Of a stretch of 64,000 bases of DNA, positions 1 through 25,019 are shown piece after piece. Within the stretch, counting starts at the first letter, position 1. Each line of letters starts with the position of its first letter. The notes under the pieces are model-generated. The model was not told where the DNA came from. It saw nothing but the letters and a program-made list of their open reading frames with translations, and made no database searches. The DNA comes from Eulemur rufifrons (Eukaryota; Chordata; Mammalia; Primates; Lemuridae). The stretch spans positions 28,854,738-28,918,737 of the forward strand of contig NC_090996.1 of assembly GCF_041146395.1 (NCBI RefSeq), given 5' to 3'. The position numbers and the translations under genes were made by a program.

Positions 1-74
1 TGACCTAGGCAGGTCTGTGTGTAAGAAGCCTGCAGGGCTCCCCACGTGTGCTGGTGTCCGGGAGGCACTGGGTT

Positions 75-320
75 CAAATGTGGGCTGGGACCCACCTGCC
101 TGCGTCCACACCTCACCTCTGCCACTCCCAGCTGGGTGACCTTGGGCAAGCTGCTGACCCTGCCCACTCCCCAACTTCCTCATCTGGAAAACAGAATAAC
201 ATTACCTTCCTCACAGGGCTGTGGTAAGGACTAAAGGAGATGATGCACAAAAAGCACTCAGGACAGTGCGGGGCACAAAGTAAGCACTCGGTAATGTTAG
301 CCGCCATTATTCTTGTTACT
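75..320 (+). repeat. MIR SINE
   Basis: Carries the MIR core order: GGGTTCAAAT, GGGTGACCTTGGGCAAG, CTCATCTGGAAAACAG, then AAGCACTCAGGACAGTG and a CATTATTATT-like tail. Confidence 0.85.
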
Positions 321-447
321 ATTACTGGACATTCAGAATCTCAACTACCATATTTTCCCAGCACTGAACACAGCTGCTCTTGGGTAAGTACGAAATTAAC
401 CATTAAGTTGTTTGGAGCCAACAAGGTCCCTAACTGAGGTCAAAGTA

Positions 448-812
<365 letters not shown>

Positions 813-1039
813 TGACAAAGGCCATGGCATGGCCCCATGGAAGGGTCCTCCCTGAAGCCTGGTTCTCTGGGAAAGCCACTGTGCATGCCCTGAGTAGGCA
901 TGGCAGACAGGCATGTGGTCTGCGTCTTAGAAGAATGGTTTTCAAAATCTCCTGATTATAACAATTCCTGAGGCAGCTCCTGAGGCCTGTTTCAAGAGAG
1001 GGGTCAGTGGGTCTCAAATGGGGTCCTAGGAGTCTTAAT

Positions 1040-1400
1040 GTTTTTTAAAATGAGGTTACATATATCACAAATCCTAAGTGTACAGTGTGATATATGTGGA
1101 AATATACATATATATGTACTTTGTACACGTACATATGGGTCTTTTCATATACATATGTACAACTCACAAAGCCAAGGTGTCCAGCTTGGAGTTTTTACAT
1201 TTACACACACCGCATCAGCACCGCCCAGATCAGACACGTGGCCTTCCCAGCTCTCCAGAGGGCCCCTCACACCCCTGCCCAGTCAGTAGCCCCCGTGCCA
1301 AGGGCAACCCCTATTCTGACTTCTATCACCATAGACTCGTTTTGCCTGCTCTTCAACTTCACAGTGTGCCTGCGCCCTGGGTCTGGACTCTCACTCATCT
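1040..1400. repeat. L1-type LINE fragment with AT-rich microsatellite-like part
   Basis: ACATATATCACAAATCCTAAGTGTACAG and, later, AAGGGCAACCCCTATTCTGA and CATAGACTCGTTTTGCCTG match a common old L1 segment. A TATATACATA-rich stretch (1085-1160) lies inside. Orientation not judged. Confidence 0.5.
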
Positions 1401-1959
1401 CCCTATCTGAGGGTAATCCATGTTGCTCGTTCTCTAAATAGCCTACAATTTATTTATCCACCTAGAATCTAACTTGAAACATGCATTCCAGGTGATTCTG
1501 ATACCAGGAGCACTTCTCATTTTGTGTCACTCTGGCTGTGGCTAGGGGCGAGAGGGGAGGGGTAGTGGGCTGACAGGAGAAGGGACTGTTGGGACGTCTT
1601 GGTGAGCCCTGTTGTGACTGGTTAGTGGCTTCCGGGCCACCAGCAGCACAGACGCCTGTGCTGGGTGCTTCAGATGTGCAACAGCGGGTCTCTCGGCTGC
1701 ACTCGGGAGCTGGGACAGCCACAGGCTCCATCTACTCCCCAGCAGGGACTTTTCCAGGGCCTCCAAGAGATTACTCTGTGGGTGGCAGGGGACCACATGG
1801 GGGCAGTGGTGGTGCCTCTATTATTGGGCTGGGATTTTTCTGCTACCCCCTCACTGCGTGGCTGACTTTCTGTGGTGTCCTTTTCTAATAAACCCGGGAG
1901 TCTGTAAGTAATCTCAGTCTCTCGGGACGCTATCACTTAGGTCACCAAACCCAACAGGC

Positions 1960-2290
1960 AACAGGTGCATTTGTGAAATAGCTGCTTGTAATAGTGAAAA
2001 ACTGGAAACCACCTAAATGCCCACGGTCAGGTTCAATAGATTATGGCATAGCAAGATACAGCCCTTGGGCCCGGTCAGGCAGGGTTACGTGAAGGGACAA
2101 TGAGAAGATGGGAGGGTGGGGGGAAAAAAAAAAAAGCAAACAGCAAAATGATTTGTGTACAATGAACCATTTGGGCGAGATTCTATGGAAACTTGATTTT
2201 CTGTATTTTTCTAATGGTTGGTTTATTGTTGCTGTTTTACAATAAGGACATTTTCTTTCTATGATGAGAAAATAAAAATTAAAACAAAGG
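1960..2290 (+). repeat. LINE 3'-end-like fragment
   Basis: AAACTGGAAACCACCTAAAT then TTTCTGTATTTTTCTAATGG and TTTTACAATAAGGACATTTT resemble the ends of old L1-type elements. Confidence 0.4.
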
Positions 2291-2484
2291 TCATCTATCC
2301 TCCTCAGCCCTTGCAAATCCAAGTTCTGTAAAGAAGCCATGCTTCCTGCTCTTTCTGCAGGGCTCACAAAGGCGCCCTGGTGAACTGTCCGTGAAGCAAG
2401 GGACATCTGCCCGGGTTTCTCACAGCGGGGAACTCTTTTTGGTTCCAGTACAAGAAAGGCCACGCGTGCTGCATGATCAGCCAT

Positions 2485-2734
2485 GCAGGCTGCATGACCT
2501 CAGTTACATGTGGGATCTAAAATAGCCAAACTCACAGAAGCAGAGAGTAGTAGGTGGTCAGCAGGGGCTGGAGGGAGGGGAAACAAGGAGACGTTGGTCA
2601 AAGGGTACAAAGTCTTAGTTACGCAAGATGGGTACGTTCTGGAGATCTAACGTACAGCACGGTGACTACAGCCAACGACACTGTGTTATATACTTGAAAT
2701 TGGCTAAGAAGGTAGAGCCCAAGTATTTCCACGC

Positions 2735-2768
<34 letters not shown>

Positions 2769-2885
2769 AAAGGTAACTATGTGAGGTGATGGATATGTTA
2801 ATTATTTGATTGTGGTGATTATTTCACCATGTATACGTATAACAAACCATCAAGTTGTACACCTTAAATATACACAGTAAAAGAG
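2485..2885 (+). repeat. L1M 3' UTR fragment
   Basis: ATGTGGGATCTAAAATAGCC, GTTGGTCAAAGGGTACAAAG, TATACTTGAAATTGGCTAAG and GTTGTACACCTTAAATATAC follow an L1M 3' end in order. A CA microsatellite sits inside at about 2737-2768. Confidence 0.8.
2737..2768 (+). repeat. (CA)n microsatellite
   Basis: About 13 CA units followed by CGCACACA, inside the L1 3' fragment. Confidence 0.9.
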
Positions 2886-3619
2886 AAAAAAGCCATGTAA
2901 ATGTCATTCAGAGAAACCCTCTAAAAGCCAGAATTCTGACTGCCCCAACCCTCATCTTTAGTCCAGCAGCCCTGTGCCCAGCTAGGGAAAAGGTCACCAA
3001 AGAAGAGCCACGGAGGGGCTGCAGTAAGTGACAGCACCGACACCATGGGCGCGTCCCACCTGCCAGGCTCCGTGCTAAGCTCTGCACACCTGCTCTCACA
3101 GCTACTCCTCAAGCCCTCTACTCCCCAGCTTCCACTATCTCCGCCTGACACAAGCAGGGAGCGTGGACCTGCTTTGGTCTGAGCCCAGGGCCTGTGGCCC
3201 TGAGCTGGAGCGTCCCCTCTCAGAGTTTCCAGAAACCGCACTTCTTTCAGACCCAGCGAAACAGGGGCTAGTACCAAGGGAAACCACTTAGGGAGACGGG
3301 AGTCAGCCCGCATTGCTCAATTTGCGGTCTGTGAGGCGTCTCCAAGGCAGCAGCACCACCTGGTGGCCACTGCCGAGAGCCACCACTCAGCAGCTCCTTC
3401 CCCTCCCCCTCCTCACTGGGAGGGATGCCCCCATCTCTACCTCCTTCACGAGCTGAACACATTTTTCCACCCTGTCCTGGAGACCGAGAGCCTGCCTCTG
3501 ATACAGACATTTGGCCGCCTTCTCTCCCCTACTTCCTGTGGGGAGGGCCAGAGGCTTAGTATAGTCATCGTGGAATAATAAAGCTAGTGGTTAAGCACGA
3601 AGGATTAGGATCTAAACCA

Positions 3620-3826
3620 GAGCTTCCCAACTTCGGTGCTGTTGACATTTGGGGCTGGATAACTCTTTGTTGTGGGGTCCTGTCCTGTGCACTGTGGAAT
3701 GTGTAGTAGCACCCCTAGCCTCTATCCCCTAGATGCCAGTAGCACCCCCAAGGATGTCCCTAGACGTTGTCAAATGTCCTCTGGGGGCACATGCACCCCC
3801 AGTTGAGAACCCCTGAGCTAACTCAC
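3620..3826 (-). mobile_element. MER5A-type hAT-Charlie DNA transposon fossil
   Basis: GCTGTTGACATTTGGGGCTG, GATGCCAGTAGCACCCCC, CAAATGTCCTCTGGGGGCA and AGTTGAGAACCCCTGAGC run in the order of the reversed MER5A consensus. Confidence 0.8.
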
Positions 3827-3908
3827 TTGGAATGAAACTCCTTCTCTATTCTGGCCTTGTCACCTTGGGCCAGTGACCCAAACTTTCTTGGTGTTAAAAT
3901 GAGGACAC

Positions 3909-4234
3909 TTCTTAGCACTCTGGGAGGCTGAGGCAGGAGGATTGCTTGAGCTCAGGAGTTCAAGACCACCCTGAGCAAGAGTGAGATCCCGTCTCTACTA
4001 AAAATAGAAAGAAATTAGCCAAACCACTACAAATAGAAAAAATTAGCTGGCCAACTAAAAATAGAAACAAAAAATTAGCCAGGCATGGTTGCTCACGCCT
4101 GTAGTGCCAGCTACTTGGGAGGCTGAGGCAGGAGCATTGCCTGAACCCAGGAGTTTGAGGTTGCTGTGAGCTAGGCTGATGCCACTGCACTCTAGCCTGG
4201 GCAGCAGAGCGAGACTCTGTCTCAAAAAAAAAAA
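3909..4234 (+). mobile_element. Alu SINE (strepsirrhine type)
   Basis: 5'-truncated (starts CTTAGCACTCTGGGAGG), with an expanded linker in which ACTAAAAATAGAAA-like units recur. Right arm GAGGTTGCTGTGAGCTAGG. Target-site duplication AAAATGAGGACAC at 3896-3908 and 4235-4247. Confidence 0.93.
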
Positions 4235-4249
4235 AAAATGAGGACACCA

Positions 4250-4420
4250 ACAGCACCTGCCTCTCAGGGCTGCTCGTTACAGATAAAGAGAAACCAGGGC
4301 TTAGTGAGGGCAGGTATTATAATAAGCTCAGGGTCACACACTACTAGTCGTGCAGCAGGACTGGAGCAAGAGAGGCAGGTGCCAAAGCCTACACCCTTGC
4401 ATGCTCTTTGGTCAAGTTCT
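4250..4420 (+). repeat. MIR SINE
   Basis: ACAGATAAAGAGAAACCAGGGC, then AGGGTCACACACTACTAG, in MIR order (reversed MIR tail half). Confidence 0.7.
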
Positions 4421-4587
4421 TCCTCACCCTGCTTCTTCTAATACTTATTCCATGGGCTGATTATTCAGCAACCCCAACTCTTTAATATCAAATCGGAAAG
4501 AAGAAATGCAAACATCTCAGCATCATTCAGTGGAGGGGAACCCTCTCTTAGCTCTCACAGTGACCCACCACACAGAGATAAACGCAG

Positions 4588-4985
4588 TGTTAGGGACTGA
4601 GTTGTATCTGCCCCAAAGTCACATGTTGAAGTCCTAACCCTCATTGTGATTACATTTGGAGAAAGGATATTTAGGGAGGCAATTACGGGTAAACAAGGTC
4701 ATAAGGGTAGGGGCCCTTATCTGATAGGATTGGTGTCCCTATAAGGAGAGGAGACACGAGGTATCTCTCTGTCTCTTTCCACTCATGCACAGAAGAAAGG
4801 TCACACACAGCAAGAAGGCGGCCATCTGCAAGCCAGGAAGAGCCCTCGCCAGAAACCAACCCTAGTTTGTTTTGCTTGATCTTGGACTTCTACCCTCCAG
4901 AACTATGAGAAAACAAATTTCTCTTGTTTAAGCCACCTAGTATGTGGTATTTGCTAAGGCGGCCCAAGCAAACTAAAACGCACAG
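4588..4985 (+). mobile_element. MLT1-type LTR (ERVL-MaLR), solo
   Basis: GACTGAGTTGTATCTGCCCC, CATGTTGAAGTCCTAACC, GAAGGCGGCCATCTGCAAGC, CCTCCAGAACTATGAGAAA and TTTAAGCCACCTAG run in MLT1 order. Old endogenous retroviral LTR with no internal genes. Confidence 0.85.
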
Positions 4986-5070
4986 TAAGCACAGACATAC
5001 AAAAATCGCGCCAAACTACACCCCGCTGATGTCCAGCGGTACAGAGGCAAACGTCAAGGAATGTCCTTAC

Positions 5071-18545
<13,475 letters not shown>

Positions 18546-18984
18546 GTCGGCGGCCCCGATCCCTCCGCCTCACGGTCTCATGCCCGACTGGCCGAGCGGC
18601 CCAGCGCCCGCGGCGGCAACACAAGCCGAGGAGGCAGCGGCGGAGGTGGTGGAGGGACCGCCAGCCACCTTCCTCCCCGGCCCACAGCTCCGCACTGACA
18701 TTCAGCCGGAACCGGCCGTTCGACCGCCGCGCTTTACGGCCGCCGCCTCGAGGAACGCTGGGAGATGCAGTTCATGCGCGAGGCCCCCGGCGAAGGGACT
18801 CTGCGAATGGACTACAAGACCCGGCGTGCACCACGCACCGCGGGCCTGCGGCCTTCAAAAAGAGGCGGAGCGAGAGGAGGGGCGGCCGCAGACTCGTCCG
18901 GGTGGGCGGGACTGGGAAGCCTGTGGGCGGAGACCTGGAGAGGGAACCGGTGAAGATGGGTGAAATCACCACAATATTATTAAT

Positions 18985-19230
18985 AATAATTATTAGCTTT
19001 ATGATAAGATTAGAATAGCTATTGCATGGCATATACTATATACCACTGTCGTAAGCGCTTTACATATGTTAAGGTATTTAATTCTCACAACAACCCTACT
19101 ATTGGTAGGGTACTATTATTGTCCCCATTTTATTGTCCAGGAAACTTGAGTCACAGAGAGGTTGACTTACTCAAGGTCATGCAGTTAATAAATGGCATAA
19201 CCAGGGTTCATGCCCTTGCACCCTTATTTT
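18985..19230 (+). repeat. MIR SINE
   Basis: AAGCGCTTTACATATGTTAA, CAGGAAACTTGAGTCACAGA, CAAGGTCATGCAGTTAATAA. Confidence 0.8.
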
Positions 19231-19559
19231 TATCTCTTCCCGATAAACAAAAACTGCACCAAATGGGTAACTGTCTTGTTTGTCCTCACAGCCTTTTTCT
19301 TTTTCCATGTCAATTGAGAGAGAGAGAGTTTGTGTGTGTGTGTATTGGAAAGGCCTGCAAGCAACAATGTACCAAACTGAACATCTTGTACTTTCAGAGG
19401 ATTTCTCTGGTCTTCAGCCAAAATCTATGCCATTTCCCAAACTACCACACTAAAAAGAAAAAGGAAACATTCATCTTTCTACAGGAGCCAAGATTTATCT
19501 AAATTTCTCTTCTGGATTAGAAATGGGAAGCTCAGTGCGGGCAAGACTTCCCGATTCAC

Positions 19560-19715
19560 TACCCATTTGTTCATTCATTTCTCTGCCTTAAAATGTGTCC
19601 CCATTACGCTCAAGAAAGAATTGAGTCAGGGCCAATGTTCTCCCCAATGCCTAGCACAAGGTTTGGCACATAATAGGTGTTCAACAATTATCGGCAAAGT
19701 GAATGAATGAGTAAA
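19560..19715 (+). repeat. L2 LINE 3' tail
   Basis: CCAATGCCTAGCACAAGGTT and GCACATAATAGGTGTTCAAC then GTGAATGAATGA. Confidence 0.8.
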
Positions 19716-19834
19716 GGTTTGTTTCACCTTCAGCAGTTGGAGCAATGGAGACCTGCGGGGGGCTTAATGGTTTGCCCTGTAATTCATATACACGGGGTAA
19801 GAGAAAATTATGGGGAATAAAGGGCAGGTTCTGG

Positions 19835-19940
19835 CCTTCTAAGAAACACACCCAGGCCCAGCAGCTTCCAAGGTCCCTCCATTTATCTGGGCTCGGTTTC
19901 CTCATCTGTAAAAAGGGGTAACATACTACACTGCCTTTTC
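19835..19940 (+). repeat. MIR SINE fragment
   Basis: GGGCTCGGTTTCCTCATCTG then TAAAAAGGGGTAACA. Confidence 0.7.
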
Positions 19941-20678
19941 TGCCTCCAATTAAGCAACGCATGTATGTCACCCAGCTCAGCGTGGCCTGAGATTTAAAGG
20001 TTCGTTGAACGGCATTGGAAGGCGCTTTACGCAAGATCAGTTTCCTGAAGGATGTACAACGGTTGCCCAAGACCAGGGGAATCACTGGTGGGAAAGGCTC
20101 ACTTTTCCGTGCACTTCTCGGTAGTTTGAATTGTTTAGCCACGTGCATTATTATTGTGTTCAAACATGATTTACAAAACAAAAGAAACAAGCAAAAAGCA
20201 AAATTACAGCTGAAGGTCTGAACTACCTCGGAATTTCTTTATTCAGGTGTTCCCAGACACGATGCAGATCAGCCAACAGGCACAACTTCCAAAAGCCAGA
20301 ATTTGGGGAGGCGAAGGGGACAGTGATTGATCTCCACCATAAATATCGGCGCTTTGGGAATGTCCAAGGAACTGTCCGCCGCCCCTCCCCCACCCGCCTC
20401 CTTTTAAACAGGAAACTGAGTCCCAGAGAGGCGTGGCGCCATCCCAAAGTCCAGCAAGGTGCAGAAGAAGCCCGCGGTTTCCTCTGGCTTTTGTAGTTCT
20501 AGGATAAGCAGAGGTTTGAATTGTGTTCAGTCTCTTTTCCTTCCCCCTACTCCCTGGCCCCGCAGAGTGAATCCGAGTTGAGATTCGAGCGCAGACCAGG
20601 ACGCGGAAAGCAAGTCAGAGGCCGGCGCCCCGAGGGGCGGAGCGAAGCGAAGCGGTACCCGCCTCCTGGCGGCTCGGG

Positions 20679-20736
20679 CCAATGAGCGCGGGTTTTGAGC
20701 CGGCCAATGAGCGCGGGCAGGGGGCAGCTGGCCAAT
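20679..20736 (+). promoter_or_regulatory. Triple CCAAT-box array (predicted NF-Y sites)
   Basis: CCAAT occurs at 20679, 20704 and 20732 (spacing 25 and 28 bases). Each copy is followed by GAGCGCGGG, so the units look like an amplified module. CCAATGAG(C/G) is close to the NF-Y consensus CCAATCAG/CCAATGAG. Array and spacing are seen in the sequence; NF-Y binding is inferred. Confidence 0.7.
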
Positions 20737-20802
20737 GAGCGCGGGGCCGCTCGGGAGGCGGTGCTCGGTTCGGGACAGGAGGGCGACGCTGCGGCCGCAG
20801 CC

Positions 20803-20895
20803 ATGGGCGCTGGGCCTGCGGGGGCGCGCAGAGGGCGCGAGGAACTGCAGGACCCGGCGGGAGAGACCGCTGTTGGGACTGGCCCTCGACGCTGA
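20803..20895 (+). other. uORF 1 in the DEXI leader (30 codons)
   Basis: GCAGCCATGG is a near-perfect Kozak context. The frame runs MGAGPAGARRGREELQDPAG then ETAVGTGPRR and stops TGA, well before the DEXI ATG. It counts only if transcription begins upstream of 20803. Peptide function is not implied; a translational damping role is the usual expectation. Confidence 0.5.
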
Positions 20896-21129
20896 GCCGC
20901 CGTGGGGTCCCCGCTGGCGCTGCGAGGGCCTGTGAGCGCGAGCGGGGCAGCCGGGCAGCCGCCGGCCACTTCAGAAGAGCCCGGTCGCCGCCTGGCGGGA
21001 CGAGGGGACCTTGTGGGAACATCTGCGGGTGCGGTGACCCCGCCCGGCACATTTCGGGGGTCGGGGCGCGGTCGCAGAGGGGCGCCTGGGGCCCAGCGCC
21101 GCCTCCGTCCATCCCCGGGGCGCCCCTGG

Positions 21130-21177
21130 ATGGCTGAGCTGTCTCCTCGCCGGCCGCCCGGGCGCCTTAGCGGCTGA
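21130..21177 (+). other. uORF 2 in the DEXI leader (15 codons)
   Basis: ATG at 21130 in the context CTGGATGG, reading MAELSPRRPPGRLSG then TGA, 45 bases before the DEXI ATG. Context is weaker than uORF 1 (T at -3, G at +4). Confidence 0.4.
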
Positions 21178-21186
21178 GCTCGCTAG

Positions 21187-21510
<324 letters not shown>

Positions 21511-22048
21511 GTCTTGACTGCCGTTCCCCCCTCCCGTCTACGATCCGCAACCCTCGGGCTGGACCAGCCGCCCAGATCATGCCGCCGCTTCTGGTTGAGG
21601 GCACCGTCTGGACGGGGATGGGACCCCAGGACGAGGCCCTCCCCCGCCTCCAAGGCCTGTAAGTGCCCTCTCTGCGTGGGACAAGGGCGGCTTGGGACAC
21701 TGGTGAGGGAGAGGGAGGCATCCCCAGGCTGGACACACACCCCTCTCCTAGGCTTATGTCTTCTCCGTGCGCCTCCCCCAGGTCTAACTGGATGTCAGGA
21801 AAGGCCGGACCCCTCTTAGGCCCTTAGCTGGGGCTAGAAAGCTTTTCCCAGCAAAGGGGACAACTGCTGAAGCGGCAGAGGACCCAGGGCCTAAGTTATG
21901 CTTGGGTAGTCATGGGACTTACCCCCACAGCTTGTGGAAAAAGCCTTTGCATCCAAATCCACCCAGCAGAGCTGTGAGCTCCTCCCCCATCCTCATCCTG
22001 GCTTGATGGTGACCTTGGTTTTTTGGGGATTCTCCCTAGTCCCGGAAG

Positions 22049-22054
22049 AATAAA
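22049..22054 (+). terminator. Candidate proximal poly(A) signal for DEXI
   Basis: AATAAA lies 539 bases after the DEXI stop codon and is followed about 45 bases later by the T/G-rich CTTTTGTCTGTGG. Use of this signal is an inference; human DEXI is remembered as having a far-distant 3' UTR exon as well. Confidence 0.35.
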
Positions 22055-22424
22055 GGCTTGGGGCTGTAAGAAGAGGTAGGGAACCAGGCACTAATCCCCT
22101 TTGTCTGTGGCCCCTTCGGGGACTAGGTGGGGATTGAGTGCAGAGGCCTCGGCAAAGAACCCTGTACTTCCTTTTGGCCTTGGATTTGCTGCTGTTTTGG
22201 AGTCAGGTTTCAGGGTGCCCCAGCTCGCCAGTTCCGCAGCTCAAATCTGCAGGGGCTGCCAGTTTTGCAAGCTGCCTTCACAGAACAGGCAAGCAGGGGG
22301 GTTGGTGCTGGGTCTGGCTTTGTCTGCAGTGTTTGCAAGGCCCCAAGGGGCTCTTAGGTCAGCAGAAGGGACCATAGGATCATTGCACTGAGGTATTAAA
22401 GTCCTGTCTCTGGGCTGTGACCAG

Positions 22425-22545
22425 GGAGCTTGCCTCTAGCCCCCCTTGTGTGTTAGAGGTAGGGAAATGAAGGTCCAGGGAGGAGTAAGACTTGGCCAAA
22501 GTCACTCAGCAAGGAAGAGAGGCAGCTGGACTAGATGAGAGAGAA
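22425..22545 (+). repeat. MIR SINE fragment
   Basis: GGGAAATGAAGGTCCAGGGA, CTTGGCCAAAGTCACTCAGC. Confidence 0.65.
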
Positions 22546-22797
22546 CATGCATACCAGGCAGGCTGTTGGGCAGCTGTTAGGTCCGGGATCACAGGGCAGG
22601 CAGGAACTCCTTGGCTCAGCCCCTGAGGCTAGATGGTGCTGGAGTATCACTGGGCCTGCATGGCAATTAAGGGGGGTTGTGAGGAGGTGGGCAGGGGCTC
22701 CTTTTGGAAAATGAACGCTAATGCCATTCACCCCAAGCAGGCTGAGTTTACTCCTCTCCTGTGTTGCCTGTCTTTGCCAAGATGACCATAGTCAGAG

Positions 22798-23003
22798 GGT
22801 GTCTTAGTTCAATATGCTGTAACAGAATACTATAGACTGGGTGGCTTAAACAACAATTTCTTACAGTTCTTATAATCCCATTCACAAGGGCTCCACCCTG
22901 ATGACCTAATCAACTCCTAAAGGCCCCACCTCCTAATACCATCACATTGGAATTAGGGTTTCAACATATGAATTTAGAGGGGACATAAACAGTCTGTTGC
23001 AGA
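22798..23003 (-). mobile_element. MLT1/MaLR-type LTR with internal deletion
   Basis: GTGTCTTAGTTCAATATGCTG, GGTGGCTTAAACAACAATTT and AGGGTTTCAACATATGAATT flank a gap where most of the LTR middle is missing. Old endogenous retroviral LTR. Confidence 0.7.
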
Positions 23004-23063
23004 GGGTGATGCAGGGTGGGACAGGACATGCTGGTAGCAGAGCTGGGGGCAGAGGGCTCCCCC

Positions 23064-23274
23064 AAGGCTTCGGTCCCCAAACTCCAGTACTGGTCTGGGG
23101 TGGGGGGCACAGCAGAAATTAAGCTTCATCTGTATTTACAGCCGCTCCCCATTGCTTGCATCACCGCCTGAGCTCCGCCTCCACCCCCACCCAACCCCCC
23201 GCCCATCCGTGGAAAAATTGTCTTCCATGAAACCAGTACCTGGTGCCAAAAAAGTTGGAGACTGCTGCCCTAGG
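23064..23274 (-). mobile_element. hAT-like DNA transposon fossil
   Basis: Begins GGTCCCCAAACTCC and ends (reversed) CAGCAGTCTCCAACTTTTTTGG; holds CTGTATTTACAGCCGCTCCC and GGAAAAATTGTCTTCCATGA, a common non-autonomous hAT-like element. Subfamily not assigned. Confidence 0.6.
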
Positions 23275-23384
23275 GGGTCAACAGTGAGATTTCTTTGAAG
23301 AAAACTTCAGTTAAGCTCAGTAAGATCTTTGCAAGAACCGAGTGCCCGGGGGGCATGTGCCAGCTACTCTGCGTACCTACCCAG

Positions 23385-24130
23385 CCTGCTTGCCTGCCTT
23401 CCATCCATTCTTTCACTGAACAAATGCTTATTTGCCTGGTGAGTGAACACGGTGAGCAAGACAGACTCAGCCCTGGCCCTCCCAGCACTTGGTGAGGAAG
23501 ACTAGTAGGTACCCAAAGAAGATAATCAGATGTTTTAAGAGCTATGAAGGCATATAAGAAAGACATGAGCTTCCTCTATAGTGTCCTCGGCACTTAGAAC
23601 AGCACCTGGCATCTGGTAGATGCTCTATGGGGGTATAGATGTTGAGCAGGTGAAACAGAAGAATAGAGATGGGCTGCTTTAGCTAGGGGGTCAGAGAAGG
23701 AGATGACACATTTGAGCTGGCCCTAATTTGATAGAAGGAGGCAGACATGAAGATCAAGAGAAAAGCAATCCAAGCAGAGGGAACCGCTACAGCCAAGGCC
23801 CTTGGGGTAAGCTCTTCCAGTTGGCTCTTTCAGCAACTGAGAGGGGGCCGGCATGGCTAGAGAGCAGCCCCAAGAGAGGTCAACAGGGTTGTGGGGGGCA
23901 CCATGAGGGACAGGGGAGGCCATGGCCAAGAGCAGTGGAAAGCCACTGGAAGGATTTAGGCAGAGGATGACACAATCCAATTCTCATTTTGCAAAGATGA
24001 CTGTAATGGTTGTGGACAGAAGGGGCCGAAGGGGCAAGAGTGGCAGCAGGGAAGCCAGCTAGGAGGCTGTTAGCTGTCCAGGTCAGAGGTGACAGAGGCT
24101 TGGACGAGGCAAGGTTGGTGAAGACAGAGA
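23385..24130 (+). repeat. Unassigned ancient mammalian repeat, copy 3 (longest)
   Basis: CACTGAACAAATGCTTATTT, AGCAGAGGGAACCGCTACAG, GCCAAGGCCCTTGGGG, AGCCACTGGAAGGATTTAGG, and AGCTAGGAGGCTGTTAGCTG. The family's distal half is seen here. Confidence 0.5.
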
Positions 24131-25019
24131 AACACGAACATACCCAGAACTATTATCAGAGGTAGAACCTATGGGATCCATTCAAAATCTGTACTGAGTA
24201 TTGATCATATACCACTCCCAGTTCTAGGCCCTTTTTATATTCCCTCCTTCAGTCATTCAACAAATGTTGGTCCTGTCTGCTCTTCTGCCAAGCCATGTGC
24301 TGGGCCCCGGCAATCCCAAGATAAATCCCTGTCTCCAAGCCAAGCGTTTGACTTTCAAGCAGTGTAACTTTGGTGAAGAACGTCTTATTTTATCTCTTTA
24401 CCACATCAACAGAAACACTTCCCCTTCCAAATGAAAACATTGGCATATTATGAACTGAAAACTGAAGCCCAAATGCTTCGACATATTTTGCAGCAAACGC
24501 TGTTTGAGCAGAAACACTGGAAAGTATCTCTCAAGGACACCCTTTTAAAGCTCTCGGAGCGACAGGGCCTGACCCTGGGAGAGGGGTGGGGTTGGCAAGG
24601 TGCGGGTCGTGGTGTTGCCTGGGGCTGTGGGACAGACTTGGGCCAGGAGAAGTGGTGGCAGCATGCACAGCATTCCCTCCTCCCCACCCCCAAATCCAAG
24701 CCAAGGAGGCCTTGCCCCATGTGCCTGGGAAGCCCAGACCCTGGGGTTGTGGGAGGGGTGGCCAGTGGCAGGAAAGCCTGTGGGAAAGATGTAGGTGACC
24801 TGACTGGACCTCACCTCTGGGCCCTGTCCCACAATGCCAGTAGTCCAATCTTGCTCCTTTTCACTGGTCCTCGTGTGGTCACACGTATTCCACACAAGTC
24901 AATCAGGAAACAGTGACTACTGGCATAGGACATGCCAGGCAGAGGGGCCTGGGGTGGATCTCAGGGTGCAAAGGTGCACCCACATTTGCTGAGCACCTCT
25001 TTGAGGAGGTAGTATTAGG

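Larger units (their letters stand above)
18951..20559. other. Intergenic spacer between the CLEC16A and DEXI CpG islands
   Basis: Begins with an AT-rich TAATAATAAT-like stretch and a MIR (18990-19230), an L2 tail (19560-19710) and a MIR (19835-19940). 19240-19550 and 19950-20560 hold nothing recognised. The two genes are transcribed away from each other. Confidence 0.75.

Noticed and set aside
2041..2484. 147-codon minus-strand open frame in CLEC16A intron 3
   Set aside because: Covers decayed LINE-like sequence and a poly-A tract; no recognisable domain.
20902..21177. 91-codon frame upstream of DEXI, in the leader
   Set aside because: It starts at GTG rather than ATG; only its last 15 codons follow a real ATG (21130), reported as uORF 2.
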